NCBI GenBank assembly: GCA_947624765.1
Contig: CANQLS010000218.1
Coordinates: forward strand, 1-15,491
Direction: 5' to 3'
Length of the DNA stretch: 15,491 bases
Source: an uncultured Clostridia bacterium
GTDB lineage: Bacteria; Bacillota; Clostridia; TANB77; UBA1234
Positions 1 through 10,100 of this stretch are shown piece by piece. The notes beneath the pieces were generated by a model. That model was not told the DNA's origin. It made no database searches and worked only from the letters and a program-made list of their open reading frames with translations. Position numbers and translations under genes: made by a program. Position 1 is the first letter of the stretch, and each line of letters begins with the position of its first letter.

Positions 1-263
1 GGGGCGACCATCACGTGACGGTGTTGGAGCGACAGGCACATTTTTCCCGGGTGCTGTTCCATGATAAGGAGGCATGGGTGCCCACCCAATATCTGTATCG
101 GGATGACACGGGGGATTGCTGCACCGACGTGACGGACTACCTGCTGCCCGTTCAGCCGGGGGACGAATTGAAGGTGATTCTCGCCCTGCCGGAGGGAATC
201 TATGCCAAGTGCCGGGGCACGTTTGGCTGGTATTTTGGCCGGTATGATGCTTCCCGCCCCTGA
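1..263 (+). CDS. 3' end of a protein with an SH3b-like C-terminal domain (5' truncated)
   Basis: The frame ending at TGA 261-263 is open to the left edge, so this is most likely the tail of a larger gene. A GTG at 15 is in frame, but no ribosome binding site is visible before it. The visible ~86 residues start with an SH3b-type pattern: VTVLERQ, then FSRVLFHDKEAWVPTQYLY. This is the beta-strand, Gly/Trp-turn and YL ending typical of bacterial SH3 domains that bind cell walls or peptides. A second short stretch, PGDELKVILALPEG then GTFGWYFGRY, may be another small beta domain. Known: bacterial SH3 domains often sit at the ends of secreted or wall-associated proteins. Inferred: the parent protein is extracytoplasmic or wall-related. 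What lies upstream, including any enzymatic domain, is not in the window. The next unit downstream is an independently transcribed tRNA, so this gene is probably the last of its operon. I see no clear terminator between 264 and 271. Confidence 0.7.
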   Translation, partial: GDHHVTVLERQAHFSRVLFHDKEAWVPTQYLYRDDTGDCCTDVTDYLLPVQPGDELKVILALPEGIYAKCRGTFGWYFGRYDASRP

Positions 264-271
264 ATTCATGC

Positions 272-300
272 TTGACAATTTGCTGCCATTGGGGTATACT
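272..300 (+). promoter_or_regulatory. Consensus sigma-A promoter of the tRNA-Ser gene
   Basis: A perfect -35 box TTGACA (272-277) and the -10 box TATACT (295-300) are separated by 17 bases. Transcription should start near 307, about 17 bases before the mature tRNA. Such a strong consensus fits a stable-RNA gene. The -35 box lies only 8 bases after the stop codon of the preceding gene. Confidence 0.93.
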
Positions 301-323
301 ATGATACGACCGTGAAAAGGGAT

Positions 324-411
324 GGAGAGTTGTCCGAGTGGTCGAAGGTGCAGCACTCGAAATGCTGTGTCCCGAAAGGGACCTAGGGTTCGAATCCCTA
401 ACTCTCCGCCA
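324..411 (+). tRNA. tRNA-Ser (anticodon CGA)
   Basis: This is a complete class II tRNA. The acceptor stem GGAGAGT (324-330) pairs with ACTCTCC (401-407), followed by discriminator G408 and an encoded CCA (409-411). The anticodon stem is CAGCA (351-355) with TGCTG (363-367), closing loop CTCGAAA with anticodon CGA at 358-360, which reads UCG. The long variable arm typical of Ser is present: GTCCC (369-373), loop GAAA, GGGAC (378-382). The T-arm is TAGGG (384-388), loop TTCGAAT, CCCTA (396-400). It stands alone, with its own promoter and terminator. Confidence 0.98.
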
Positions 412-441
412 AGGCGCTGGTGTAATGTACCGGCGCTTTTT
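411..441 (+). terminator. Intrinsic terminator of the tRNA-Ser transcript
   Basis: GCGCTGGT (414-421) pairs with ACCGGCGC (429-436) over eight pairs, one of them T-G, around a 7-base loop. A T5 run follows at 437-441. The hairpin begins right at the CCA end, so the primary transcript is a single tRNA. Confidence 0.9.
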
Positions 442-458
442 ATATGTTTGTCGCGGGA

Positions 459-484
459 AAATTTTAGACTTCGGTCTAAAATTT
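459..484. repeat. Perfect 26-base palindrome with C(TTCG)G centre
   Basis: AAATTTTAGAC (459-469) and GTCTAAAATTT (474-484) are perfect reverse complements around TTCG, closed by a C-G pair. As RNA this is an 11-bp stem with the very stable C(UUCG)G tetraloop. As DNA it has the geometry of a dimeric repressor operator. There is no long T-run after it, so it would be a poor terminator on its own. It lies about 250 bases upstream of the giant-gene promoter and 18 bases beyond the tRNA terminator. Its role is undecided. Confidence 0.6.
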
Positions 485-578
485 GATACATCATAGGAAA
501 AAAATGAAATAATTATTAGAATCAGGTATGTTTTAAGTGATAAAAAGTATGTTTTTCAAGAGCACAAACTCTCGCTTT

Positions 579-659
579 ATGAATTCGGTATGGGCTTTTC
601 CTTATTCATTTCCTTCCATTGTTTGGAAAAACAGACCAAGGCAGCCGAATTCGTTTTTT
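579..659 (+). terminator. Possible long hairpin followed by a T-run
   Basis: GAATTCGG (581-588) is complementary to CCGAATTC (645-652), and the pairing can extend to 579-654. Inside it TTTTCC (596-601) can pair with GGAAAA (625-630). A T6 run follows at 654-659. This resembles a terminator with a long, imperfect hairpin, or the 3' end of a small RNA. No convincing promoter feeding it was found between 442 and 579, so the call is weak. Confidence 0.35.
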
Positions 660-737
660 CATGCCGCAATGACAAAATGAATCGTGAATTGTTAGAATTT
701 ACCGTGTGAAAATCTTGAAAAAAACTTAAAATTTGAG

Positions 738-766
738 TTGACAGGAAGCGATGGGAAGGGTATACT
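738..766 (+). promoter_or_regulatory. Consensus sigma-A promoter of the giant-protein gene
   Basis: TTGACA (738-743) and TATACT (761-766) are separated by exactly 17 bases. The boxes and spacing match those of the tRNA promoter. The predicted start is near 773, leaving a leader of about 375 bases before the ATG at 1151. A full-consensus promoter on a 10-kb gene suggests high basal initiation, with any control exerted in the leader. Confidence 0.9.
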
Positions 767-1013
767 GTATTTTAGTCAGATTATGTCTATATTGGCAAAT
801 CAGGCGGAAAATTCCTGAAGCCAATATAGCGGTACGGCAGATGCTTCCTGGCCGGGTTGTTGTGACCAGGGGGAAGGTTGCCGGGCGGCTGTGAAGGGGG
901 ATGGCAATCTCCCGCCGGGCTTGCGAAATAGACATGATCCAGATGCTCTGGCACTGCTGGGGAAGGCAGAACCAGGGCGGATATATACCCAATGTTGGGG
1001 TTGCGAGAAGCGC

Positions 1014-1041
1014 GGGGAACGAATGGAAGGAGGCGTTCCCC
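1014..1041 (+). promoter_or_regulatory. 8-bp leader hairpin presenting AAGGAGG in its loop
   Basis: GGGGAACG (1014-1021) and CGTTCCCC (1034-1041) form a perfect 8-bp stem around a 12-base loop. The loop contains AAGGAGG (1027-1033), a full anti-Shine-Dalgarno complement. No ATG, GTG or TTG lies at a usable distance downstream. It could be a ribosome standby site, a decoy, or chance. Confidence 0.4.
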
Positions 1042-1131
1042 CTCGGAAATCAACCCAGGGAGATACCCCAACGCAATCCTTAAATCGTTGCCCCAACCGC
1101 ACCCCGCTTCCCCAAGATATGAAAATAAGAA

Positions 1132-1138
1132 GAAAGGA
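1132..1138 (+). promoter_or_regulatory. Ribosome binding site for the 1151 start
   Basis: GAAAGGA at 1132-1138 lies 12 bases before ATG 1151, somewhat longer than ideal but the only purine-rich site near it. The ATG at 1138-1140 is in another frame. The 1151 start is supported by the textbook signal peptide that begins there. Confidence 0.7.
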
Positions 1139-1150
1139 TGAAGTTGCAAC

Positions 1151-4100
1151 ATGACTACCAAACTGAAACGGCGCGTATGGGCGTGGATCATGATCGTCTG
1201 TATGCTGTTCAGCTGTCTGCCCGTTGCTTCCGCTGAGGATGTTCAGCCGAGCGATACGGACGTGACGATCGTCGAAGCACCGGCGGATGAAACCCCCGTT
1301 GTGGATGAGGATCCCGTTCCCGAAGTGACGGAGCCTGACGAAGATGAACCCGTTGATGAGGCGGAAGTACCGGAGATCGCGACTCCTGAAACGGAAGCGC
1401 CGGAGACGACGGAACCCGAGACGGAAACGCCCGCCGAAGAGCCGACAGCGCCCGAGACCTCCGTTGAGGATGTGCCCGTGGTGGAGGACGTGGTGGCGGT
1501 CGGCCCCGTGGAACAGCTGCCCCGGGAGGGGGATGCTTCTCCCATGAAGCTGGACCCCAAGTGCTCGGTTGGCGATGGCACTCAGGACCACGTTTTCGTT
1601 CCTTGGGATCCTACCTCTGACGCTTTCAAGAACGGCGAAGGCAAGGATGCGCGCACCAAGGAAAAAGGGTTCGAGGACGGGCCCTGGGCCGAGTCCGAAC
1701 GGACGAAATACAACAAGGTGGTCAACGCTGGCAGTTGCGTGGATCAGACGAATGGCATGATTCGCAAGATTTGCGTTCTTTGCGGCCAGTATGGCTATGA
1801 GACCGTCAAATGGCAAAATTGCCATGACTTCAGCGGCGAACCCGAAGTGAAGGAAGCCAGCTGCACCGAAGAAGGCCTCAAGACCTGGGAGTGCCAGAAC
1901 GGCTGCGGCGAAACGATCACGGAAACCATTGCGAAGAAGCCCCATGACTATCAGCCCCTTACCTCCGAACCCACCTGCAACCTGCCCGGCGGCGAAGGCG
2001 AAGCCTGCTCCGTCTGCGGCGAACCAAAGGATGGTTTCAAGGAGACGGCGCCGGCTCTGGGTCATAAATTCACCGAAGCTGCTGTGACAGTGCAAAAATC
2101 TGCCACCTGCACCCAGAACGGCTATAAGCTGTTGGTTTGCAGCAATCCCAATTGCGACGGCTACAAGGTGGACGGCAAGGAAGCCACCGGCACCCTCAGC
2201 GCTGAAATTGAGGACGTGACGGGCCTGGATAAGGGCGAGGCTGAAAAGCTCGACGAATACATGGGCCGCGCTTATCAGAAAGAAGAAATCAAGGCTGCGG
2301 GCCATGATTTCAAAGACGGCGTAACGATCACTTTGGCCGCCAAGTGCGAAACCAACGGCCTGACGGTTGTCATTTGCAAGGCCGAAAACTGCGACGGCAT
2401 TGTGACAGACGAAGAAAAAGAAGTCCTGGTTGATGCAGCGCTGAAAGAAGCGCTGGGCGATCAGGGCGCGGAGCTGGACTCCTACCTGGAAAAGAACGTT
2501 GTCGCCCAGAAGACTGTTGTCAAGGCGGAAGGCCACGATTTCAGTGCGAAGGACGATAAGAGCAACGTTCTGGAGATCAAGCCTCTGTGCACCACCGTTG
2601 GCTATACCATCACTTTCTGCAAGAATGATAATTGCGATCAGAAGCTTGAAGGCGACAGCGACGCTTCTTATGAAATCGCCCCTGTCAAATTTGAACAAGC
2701 TGATATTGATGCTTTGAAGGATGCTCAGAAAGTTGACGGCAAAGACAAGAACGGCAAGACCCTGAGCGACTTTGTTGGCAAGGTTGGCGTGAAGGCGACC
2801 GTTGATGCGACGAATCACACTTTTGACGGCGAGCCGATCACGGTGCCTCCTACCTGTGAAATGGCGGGGTTGACCTATACCTTCTGCACCAATCCCGATT
2901 GCGATGGCGAAGTTGGCACTGCTTCGGAAGAAGGAGCGGAATATGTGAAGTTCTCCGCAGAAGACTTGGCCGCGATGGACAAGGTCTTCAAGGATGCTCC
3001 GGATTATGATGAAATCGAAGATGCTGAACAGCTGCCGAGCAAACTGTATGCTGACAAGGTTGGCAAGATTGCCAAGAAGGTTACCACTCCGGCTACCAAT
3101 CATAAGTGGACGGACAGTGACTTCTATCTTGCCGATTGCTTGAATCCTGATCGTGTGGCTCCCAAGTGCAGTATCTGCGGGAAGCCGGACAATGAGAATG
3201 TAAAGGATTTGAGCGATTATGGCGACGCTGCCCTGGGCCATGATTGGCAGTGGGTGACGTATACGGATGCCGAGGGCGGCAACGTGCATGCTTATGTATG
3301 CGTTCGCTGCGAAATGAACGCTGCCTCCCTTACCCCTGATACGTATCAGGAGAAGAAAGATGCTCCTGAAAAGCCGATCACGCAGGCTTGCACGTTCGTG
3401 GATGACGAGACCAAGGCTGAGGAAAATGTGGAAGCCACGTGCACGAAGAAGGGCACGCTGAATCAGATTTGCTCTGTCTGCGGCCGGACCACGAAAGTTG
3501 AAACGCCCATGACCCCGCATACGCTGGAATGGCTTCCCGTTGAAGATGGAGAAGTCGTCGATGAGAAGGCGCGGGAATGCGGCAAAGTGTATGAATACGC
3601 GCTGAAGTGCATCGTTGAAGGCTGTGACTATGATGGCACGAAAGATTACAAGGGTCCCACGCCGGAAACGAAATATGAGGATGAGAACCTGGGCCGCGAA
3701 GGCACTGAAGTGCCCGAAAAGCCCGCTGAGCAATTTGTGCTGCCCCATAACTTTGGCGAAACCTATGTTTACACCGATGCGACCTGCACCGAAAAGGGCA
3801 CGCTCCGCATTTACGTGTGCCAGAATGGCAATTGCAATGCCGTCGGCGAAAATGCGGGCGATGACGTGATGCTGTGGAGCGCCGCGAAAGCAGCGCATCC
3901 CGAATTGGACGGCAAGGTCGATTTGCCCGATGAAAAGGTTGTCAAGGTTGAAACCCCGGAAGCGGGCGTTCCTGCCTTGGGCCATACCATTGCCGATGAG
4001 GCTGAAAAGAAGCAGGTCGGTCCCAGCTGCTATGTGGACGCCTACTATACCTATGAATGCTCCACCTGTGGAGATTTTGTAGAGTATGCGAAGGAAGACG

Positions 4101-7100
4101 GTTCTGTGGATCGTCACTTTGTCGCCGACGTGGACAAGGTTGAAGACCCCGAAGAACTGGCGGCGCTCAAGGCGACTGGCCACAAGTTTGGTGAAGTGGA
4201 AGATTACTACACCAAAACAGACGCTAAGTGCGAAAAGGCGGGCTCTATCGTCTATTACTGCCAGAATGAGGGCTGCGATGGCTGGACGGCAGAAGATGAC
4301 GAAAAGTATCCCGAATTGGTGAACGGCGCCAATGGTGCTGGCAAGCCGGAAGAAAGCGAAGTCATCACAAAGTCCGTTGCAACCAAGACGGAAGAAATTC
4401 CCGCTTTGGAGCACAATTGGAAAGCCTCCACCGATGGAGACAACTACCGCGAACCCACTTGCACGAAGAATGCCCGCAGCAAGATGCATTGCGATATCTG
4501 CGGTACGGACAAATGGGTTGACATCACCGATGGCATGTCCGAAAGCGCGATTCCTGATGATTGGAAAGCGCTGGGCCATGACTTTGAGAGCGAGAAGGCG
4601 AAGGTAACAAAAGCTGAACCCACTGCCGATGGCAAGCTTCAGCATCAGGTTGTCTGCTCCCGCTGTGCGGTCAACGCATCGAAGGACAAGGACGATCCCG
4701 ATTACGTGACGCCCGAGGAGCTCGAAAAGGAAGGCACGAAGATTGTCGCCTGCACGGCTACCGGCGAAAATGTCGTTGAAACCAAGGCGACCTGCGCTGC
4801 ACCGAAAAAGATCGATTATACCTGCGATGTTTGCGGGCAGAAGTGGTCTGTAACGGAAGGCGTGAAGCTCGAGTCCACTTTGGAAAACTGCGGCGAGAAT
4901 GTCGTCATCGTGCCGTTGAAGCCTGCCACCTGCACGAAGCCGGGTATCGGCCAGCAGCACTGCACGCTCTGCGACACTGACCATGGATTCGTTTCCATTC
5001 CCGCTGGCGCGCATAGCTTTAATGATGCGCTGAAAGCGCTGCAAGAGAGCGGCGATTACAGCGCGTATAAGGGCGTGAGCGGCAAGGACGAAGAAGGGAA
5101 ATTTAGCTGGCAGTGGCTTGTTCCCATTGAGGATGATGAATATCATACGCAGCTCCCCTCCTGCGGCAAGACCTCCACGCTGCAATTCACCTGCGACCTC
5201 TGCGGCGGAACGGACACCTACACGGTGACTGTACAGCACAACTTTGAGATCAGCACGGAAACCGCGCCGCAATCCGGAACGCTTGGTACGATTGTTTACA
5301 AGTGCACGAACAGCGGCTGCTCCAATGACAGCGACTTCCTGTACGATTCCTCGTATGACGGCGTGACCGACGTCATGTGGGAATACCTGACCAGTGCTGA
5401 CTACGATTTTGATGGCCAAGAGGGTCATGTTACCCTGACGATGGCGAACCTGACCTGCGACGCCTGGAATGCGCTGAAGGGCCTGGAGGGCGAAGACGCT
5501 CTGCAGCATGAGCTCAAAGAGGGCGCCAAGATTGCGCCGACCCACACTAAGCCCGGCTACACCGTGACGGTTTGCACGATCTGCGGCGCTGAAGTGGGCG
5601 AACCGGTCGTGGATCCCGAGGCTCCTGCAACGGGCCATACCTGGGAACTGGTGACTGATGATGTGGCTGCGCAGCTGGGTGCTGAAACTGCGAAGAAAGC
5701 GCCTGAATGCGGAGTCGATGGCTACCTCTACTATGTATGCTCCGATCCCGATTGCCTTTACGATTACGATTTCGACAATCTTGTGCCTTTCACGGCGGAT
5801 GGAGAATATCTTGAAGGCGGCTACCAGGGCACGCTGCCCAAGGCTGCCAATACCCGCAACAAGAGCGAAGAAAATTCTCGTCCCTACCTGAAGGTCGTCT
5901 TCCCTGGCTACACCCATGATGTGGATGAGCTGGAGAAGGTAGAGGAAAATCGTAAATATTACGACGCCGACTGCATGAATCCCGCTCGTGAAGTCGTTAC
6001 CTGCCCGAAGTGCCACGAAGTGGTGAAGGTCACCGATTTGTCCGAATTTGGCGGAGAGGCGCTGGGCCATGACTTTACGTCGGCTGTCCCTGCCAATGTG
6101 ACGGATGAGGATGGCAATGTTACCGCCTACAAGCACACCTACACCTGCGGCCGTGCTGACTGCGCCAATGCCATTGAAACCTGGAAGAAGGAACATCCCG
6201 GTGAAGAACCTTCCTTTGAAGAAGGCGTTGCGCTCAACGACGAAGGTAAGGCCGTCAAGACCGAGAACTGCGAATTTGGCGAGGGCGAGGTAACCCGGAA
6301 GGCTACCTGCGTTGCGGAAGGTGAAATGACCTACACCTGCCCCGTCTGCAAGCAGAAAAAGACCGTGACGATCGCTATCGATAAGACGGTCCACAATAAG
6401 GAAGACCTTATCCTCAAGCCCGCGACCTGCACCAGCAACGGTATCAAGGAAACCGTCTGCAAAGATTGCGGCGAGATCTTCGGCTATAGCTCCATCTTGG
6501 CTGGCCACAGCTGGGAGCTGGTTGAAGAACCCGAACTCAACAAGGATTACAAGCTGGCTGTGTACGGCGAAGAAGACAGTGATACCGCCGACGTCCGGGT
6601 CAAGACGACCACTTGTATTTCCGATGGTGTGGAAGTTTGGCTGTGCATGAATTGCACCGATGCCGACGGCCGAAAGGTCGTTGAAAAGGCTGCTACCGGC
6701 CATAACTTCTCCGCGGCTGCTCAGGTTGTTGAACCCACCGGCAAGACCCTCGGCAAGGCCGTGTGGCTCTGCCAGAACCCCGATTGCGAATATGACGCTG
6801 CGAAGGATAACAAGGGCGCTACCGGCTCTATGTTCGGCAAGGCGATCGTGACCGTCACATTCGTATGCGGCGAGAAGAATGTTGGCGGAACCGTTGACGG
6901 CATTAAGGTTCCGTATGATTCCACTTCTTCTCATAGCTACACTGAAATTGAAAATGTTGAACCCACCTGCACCACGCCCGGTTTGGAAGGCGGCAAGCAG
7001 TGCGAGAACTGCGGCACCCTGGATGGCGGCACCGTTGTTGATCCGATTGGCCATAAGTTTGAGCTCCAGAAGGTGGATGACTGCACGGTGACCTCTCCGC

Positions 7101-10100
7101 GCTATGTCTGCACCAACGAAGGCTGCACGCTGGGCGAAAACGAAGATCTGGTCAAGGGCAAGTACGAAGTGAAGTACGATGCCGAAGAGGGCAAGGCGTA
7201 CTACGAAATCGGCGTGCAGGAAGCGCACAAGCTCGTTGCTCCCGAAGAGATGGTTGACATTCCCGCTGACTGCGAGTACCCTGTACGGGTGGAGCAGCTG
7301 TGCGAGTACTGCGAGCATAGCGAATTCGTGACCGACTATGATCCGGACGATCCCACCACTGAGGATCTCGGACCTCTGGGCCATTGGTGGGTGAAAGATG
7401 ATCCCACGGCCACTGGCAATGAGGATGGCTGGGTTGCCAATCCGGATAAGCCCGGTTGGGAAATCCGCTATTGCTATCGTGAGAACTGCCCGTTCAAGGA
7501 GGGCGAAGCGAATTATTCTCAAGAACGCAAGTGCACCGATCCCGATAATTGGTACGACACCACCGTGAACGGCAAGGTAACGGATTCCCTGCCCGAGGGC
7601 TGGGACGCCGATACCACCTTCACCGACGGCGTGGCTACCAAGCCTGCTACCTGCGCTGATCCCATGAAGCACCTGTCCAAGTGTCTGACCTGCGGCCAGT
7701 ATGTGGAATACACCGAGGGCAAGGCGGTTCCGGATGCTCACGTGGAAGAAACGAAGATCCTCAAGGCCCCCACTTGCGCCAACGAAGCCACCAATGTGAC
7801 CGGCAAGGGCATTGGCGAAATTGTTTGCAAGCTGTGCGGCAAGGTGCGTGGCTATGAGTCCCTGCCTGCGCTCACGGAGCATAAGGATGTTCAGCTGCGG
7901 GATGTGTACATTGGCAATAATCACCTGCTGGTGAACTATTGCGCAACGTGCGGCAAGATCATTCCCAATGCCGACACAGACAATGGCATCATTGTCTTTG
8001 GCCACAGCAAGCAAGACAATGGCACCTACTTCACCGATGATGAAATCATCGCGCAAGAAGTTACCTTCGATTGCACGAAGGGCTACCTGACCTATGCTAC
8101 CGATAAGAAGTTCTATCTGGAGCATACTCCGGTGACCGTGGAAGCGTATCCCGCCACGTCTACGACCAAGGGCCATACCGAGGGCGAAGTCTGCAAATAT
8201 TGCGGCACCATCCTCTCCGGCTGCGAAGAAGTGGAATGGGTGGAGCATGAATGCGAAATCGATCCCGATACGACCAGCACGGTGGCGGCTACCTGCACCG
8301 TCAATGCCAAGACGGTGGGCAAGTGCAAGGTCTGCGGCAAGAAGATGGAGATCGAAGAGCCCGATACTTTCACCGGCCATACGTGGAAGCTGGATGTCTC
8401 CACCAAGCCCGATAACTGCGAAAAGGGCTGGGTGCGTGTCTATGTCTGCCAGAACGGTGATCTCTGCGATGGCGGCGACGGCACGGCGAAGGATACCATC
8501 GTAAAGACCGGCGAATTCTGCGAAGAAATCGACATCTTTGAGGACGACACCAGCTGGTGGACGAACTACAACCGTGTTGGCGGCGTAGGTGTTAAGCCCT
8601 CTACTTATCAGTGCGGCAGCCCCGAGGATACCAGCTGGAACCCGAGCTTTGGCTCTCATCGCATCGATGACTCCCAGCCGCCGCAGAAAAAAGATGCAAC
8701 CTGCCTTGAGCACGGCTACAGCGGCTACGTGTGCCAGGATTGCGGCCAGGTTATCGAAGGCACCTACGATGGGGATGACCATGAAAACTATCCGGATTAC
8801 ATTCCTCCGAAGGGCCATGAGTGGGAAGAATACAACACTTCCTCTCTGGCTACCCCGGACGAATGGGGCGCTTATCATGGCCACTATCGTATCTGCACGA
8901 GAGAAGGCTGCCCCTTCAACACCTTTACCGGCCCCAAGCACCTGGATTACTATGGCGCTGGTATGACGACTCCCTATAACCAGCATGGCGATGGGGACGA
9001 TGACAACTTCATCTTCTATGTGGAAGGCGACTTCTTTACCGGTGACGAAAACTGCACGCTCATTGAGGATTCCTGCAAGGGCGGCCTGTATGGCTACTAT
9101 ACCTGCGAAGTGTGCGGTTACAGTTCTCTGGTAACGATCTTTGCTGGCACTGAATCCAACCCCGAAGGCACGCACTGCTTCAATCCCAATGCAAAGAAGA
9201 CCGTTCAGGCTCCCACCTGCACCAAGGAAGGCAAGTATGAAGCGTTTTGCATGCTCTGCCATGAATGGATTGGCGCGGACAAGTGGGGCGAATCCATCAA
9301 CGCTCCCACTGACAAGGGCGTTCTTGCCCCGCTGGGCCATGACTTCAAGATGAATGAAGATGGCACGCCTGCTGAAGACGCGGTGGAAGACGTGGACTAC
9401 GTGCTGGAAGAGGAAGCCAACTGCTTGACTCCTACGACGTATACCTACTTCTGCGCTCGGGAAGATTGCGATTACGATGAGGAAATCGATTTGCCGGCAG
9501 AGCATCCCGAGACTGGCAAGATGGTTGCCACCAAGGTAATGACGACTGGCGAAGAAAATCCCGATGTGCATAGCTACACTGGCGATTTGGGCGAAGACGG
9601 TTATCCCACCACCGAGGCTGACGGCCATGTGGACGCCACTTGCAGCACGCCCGGTTATGATTACTGGGATTGCAAATGGTGCGAAGCCCCTGAAGCCCGC
9701 ATCACCAAGGAAACCGAAGAAGCCAATGGCAAACACAGTGAGCAGACCGGCTTCACCGGTATCACCGAAAAGAACGATTTGACTCCCTACACCTCCACAA
9801 CGCTGGATGGCGATGTGACTGTCCAGTTCAAGTATTGCGAACTGTGCGGCGAAATCCTGTCTGTGATAGGCCCGTTTGGTGGGGAAGAAGGCACCTTCGA
9901 CTGCACCAAGGTCGGCCTGGACATCAACGGCGGCACGGATTACAAGTATGCCAAGCACGATTTCGAGGGCGTTGAGCCTGAAACCAAGGCGGCTACCTGC
10001 GAAAATGCCGGCTACACCGATCGCCAGGTCTGCAATGTCTGCAAGACTGCTACCGGAACGACTGAACCCGCAAAGGGCCACAAGTACGTGAAGGGTGAAA

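Larger units (their letters stand above)
442..737. other. AT-rich intergenic spacer without a convincing gene
   Basis: About 300 bases between the tRNA terminator and the promoter of the giant gene are clearly richer in A+T than the flanking coding DNA, with many short A and T runs. I see no reading frame with a ribosome binding site. The only open frame of note (590-709, 39 codons) has no Shine-Dalgarno sequence and uses TTA codons, unlike the neighbours. Two structural elements stand out and are listed separately: the palindrome at 459-484 and the hairpin plus T-run at 579-659. Confidence 0.75.
773..1150 (+). ncRNA. Long structured 5' leader of unknown class (candidate cis-regulatory RNA)
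   Basis: The leader is full of perfect complementary segments. CTATATTGGC (787-796) pairs with GCCAATATAG (820-829), with an inner stem TCAGG (800-804) and CCTGA (814-818). ATGTCTAT (783-790) pairs with ATAGACAT (928-935), overlapping the first stem by four bases, so the two are partly exclusive or stack as a multibranch. GGCGG (884-888) pairs with CCGCC (912-916). CCAGA (939-943) pairs with TCTGG (947-951). GGGGAACG (1014-1021) pairs with CGTTCCCC (1034-1041). GTTGGGG (994-1000) can pair with CCCCAAC at 1066-1072 or at 1091-1097. I do not see the conserved cores of the TPP, cobalamin, lysine, SAM-I, T-box, c-di-GMP-I, c-di-AMP, RNase P or tmRNA families. There is no obvious intrinsic terminator in it, so any control would more likely act on translation or RNA stability. 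Confidence 0.5.

Noticed and set aside
590..709. A 39-codon plus-strand frame in the AT-rich spacer
   Set aside because: It has no ribosome binding site, no recognisable sequence, and uses TTA codons absent from the neighbours. It also overlaps the hairpin at 579-659.
891..1154. An 87-codon plus-strand frame in the leader whose TGA overlaps the ATG at 1151
   Set aside because: The overlap would suit translational coupling and the product contains CWGC, but the GTG start has no Shine-Dalgarno sequence, the frame crosses several perfect RNA stems, and its Pro/Arg-rich composition looks random.
787..1191. A 134-codon minus-strand frame opposite the leader
   Set aside because: It lies opposite a structured RNA and the signal-peptide region, has no start context and matches nothing I recognise.
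1151..1220. Lipoprotein signal (LFSC at residues 19-22)
   Set aside because: Phe at the -2 position is atypical for a lipobox, and a good ASA cleavage site follows six residues later, so ordinary signal peptidase I processing is more likely.
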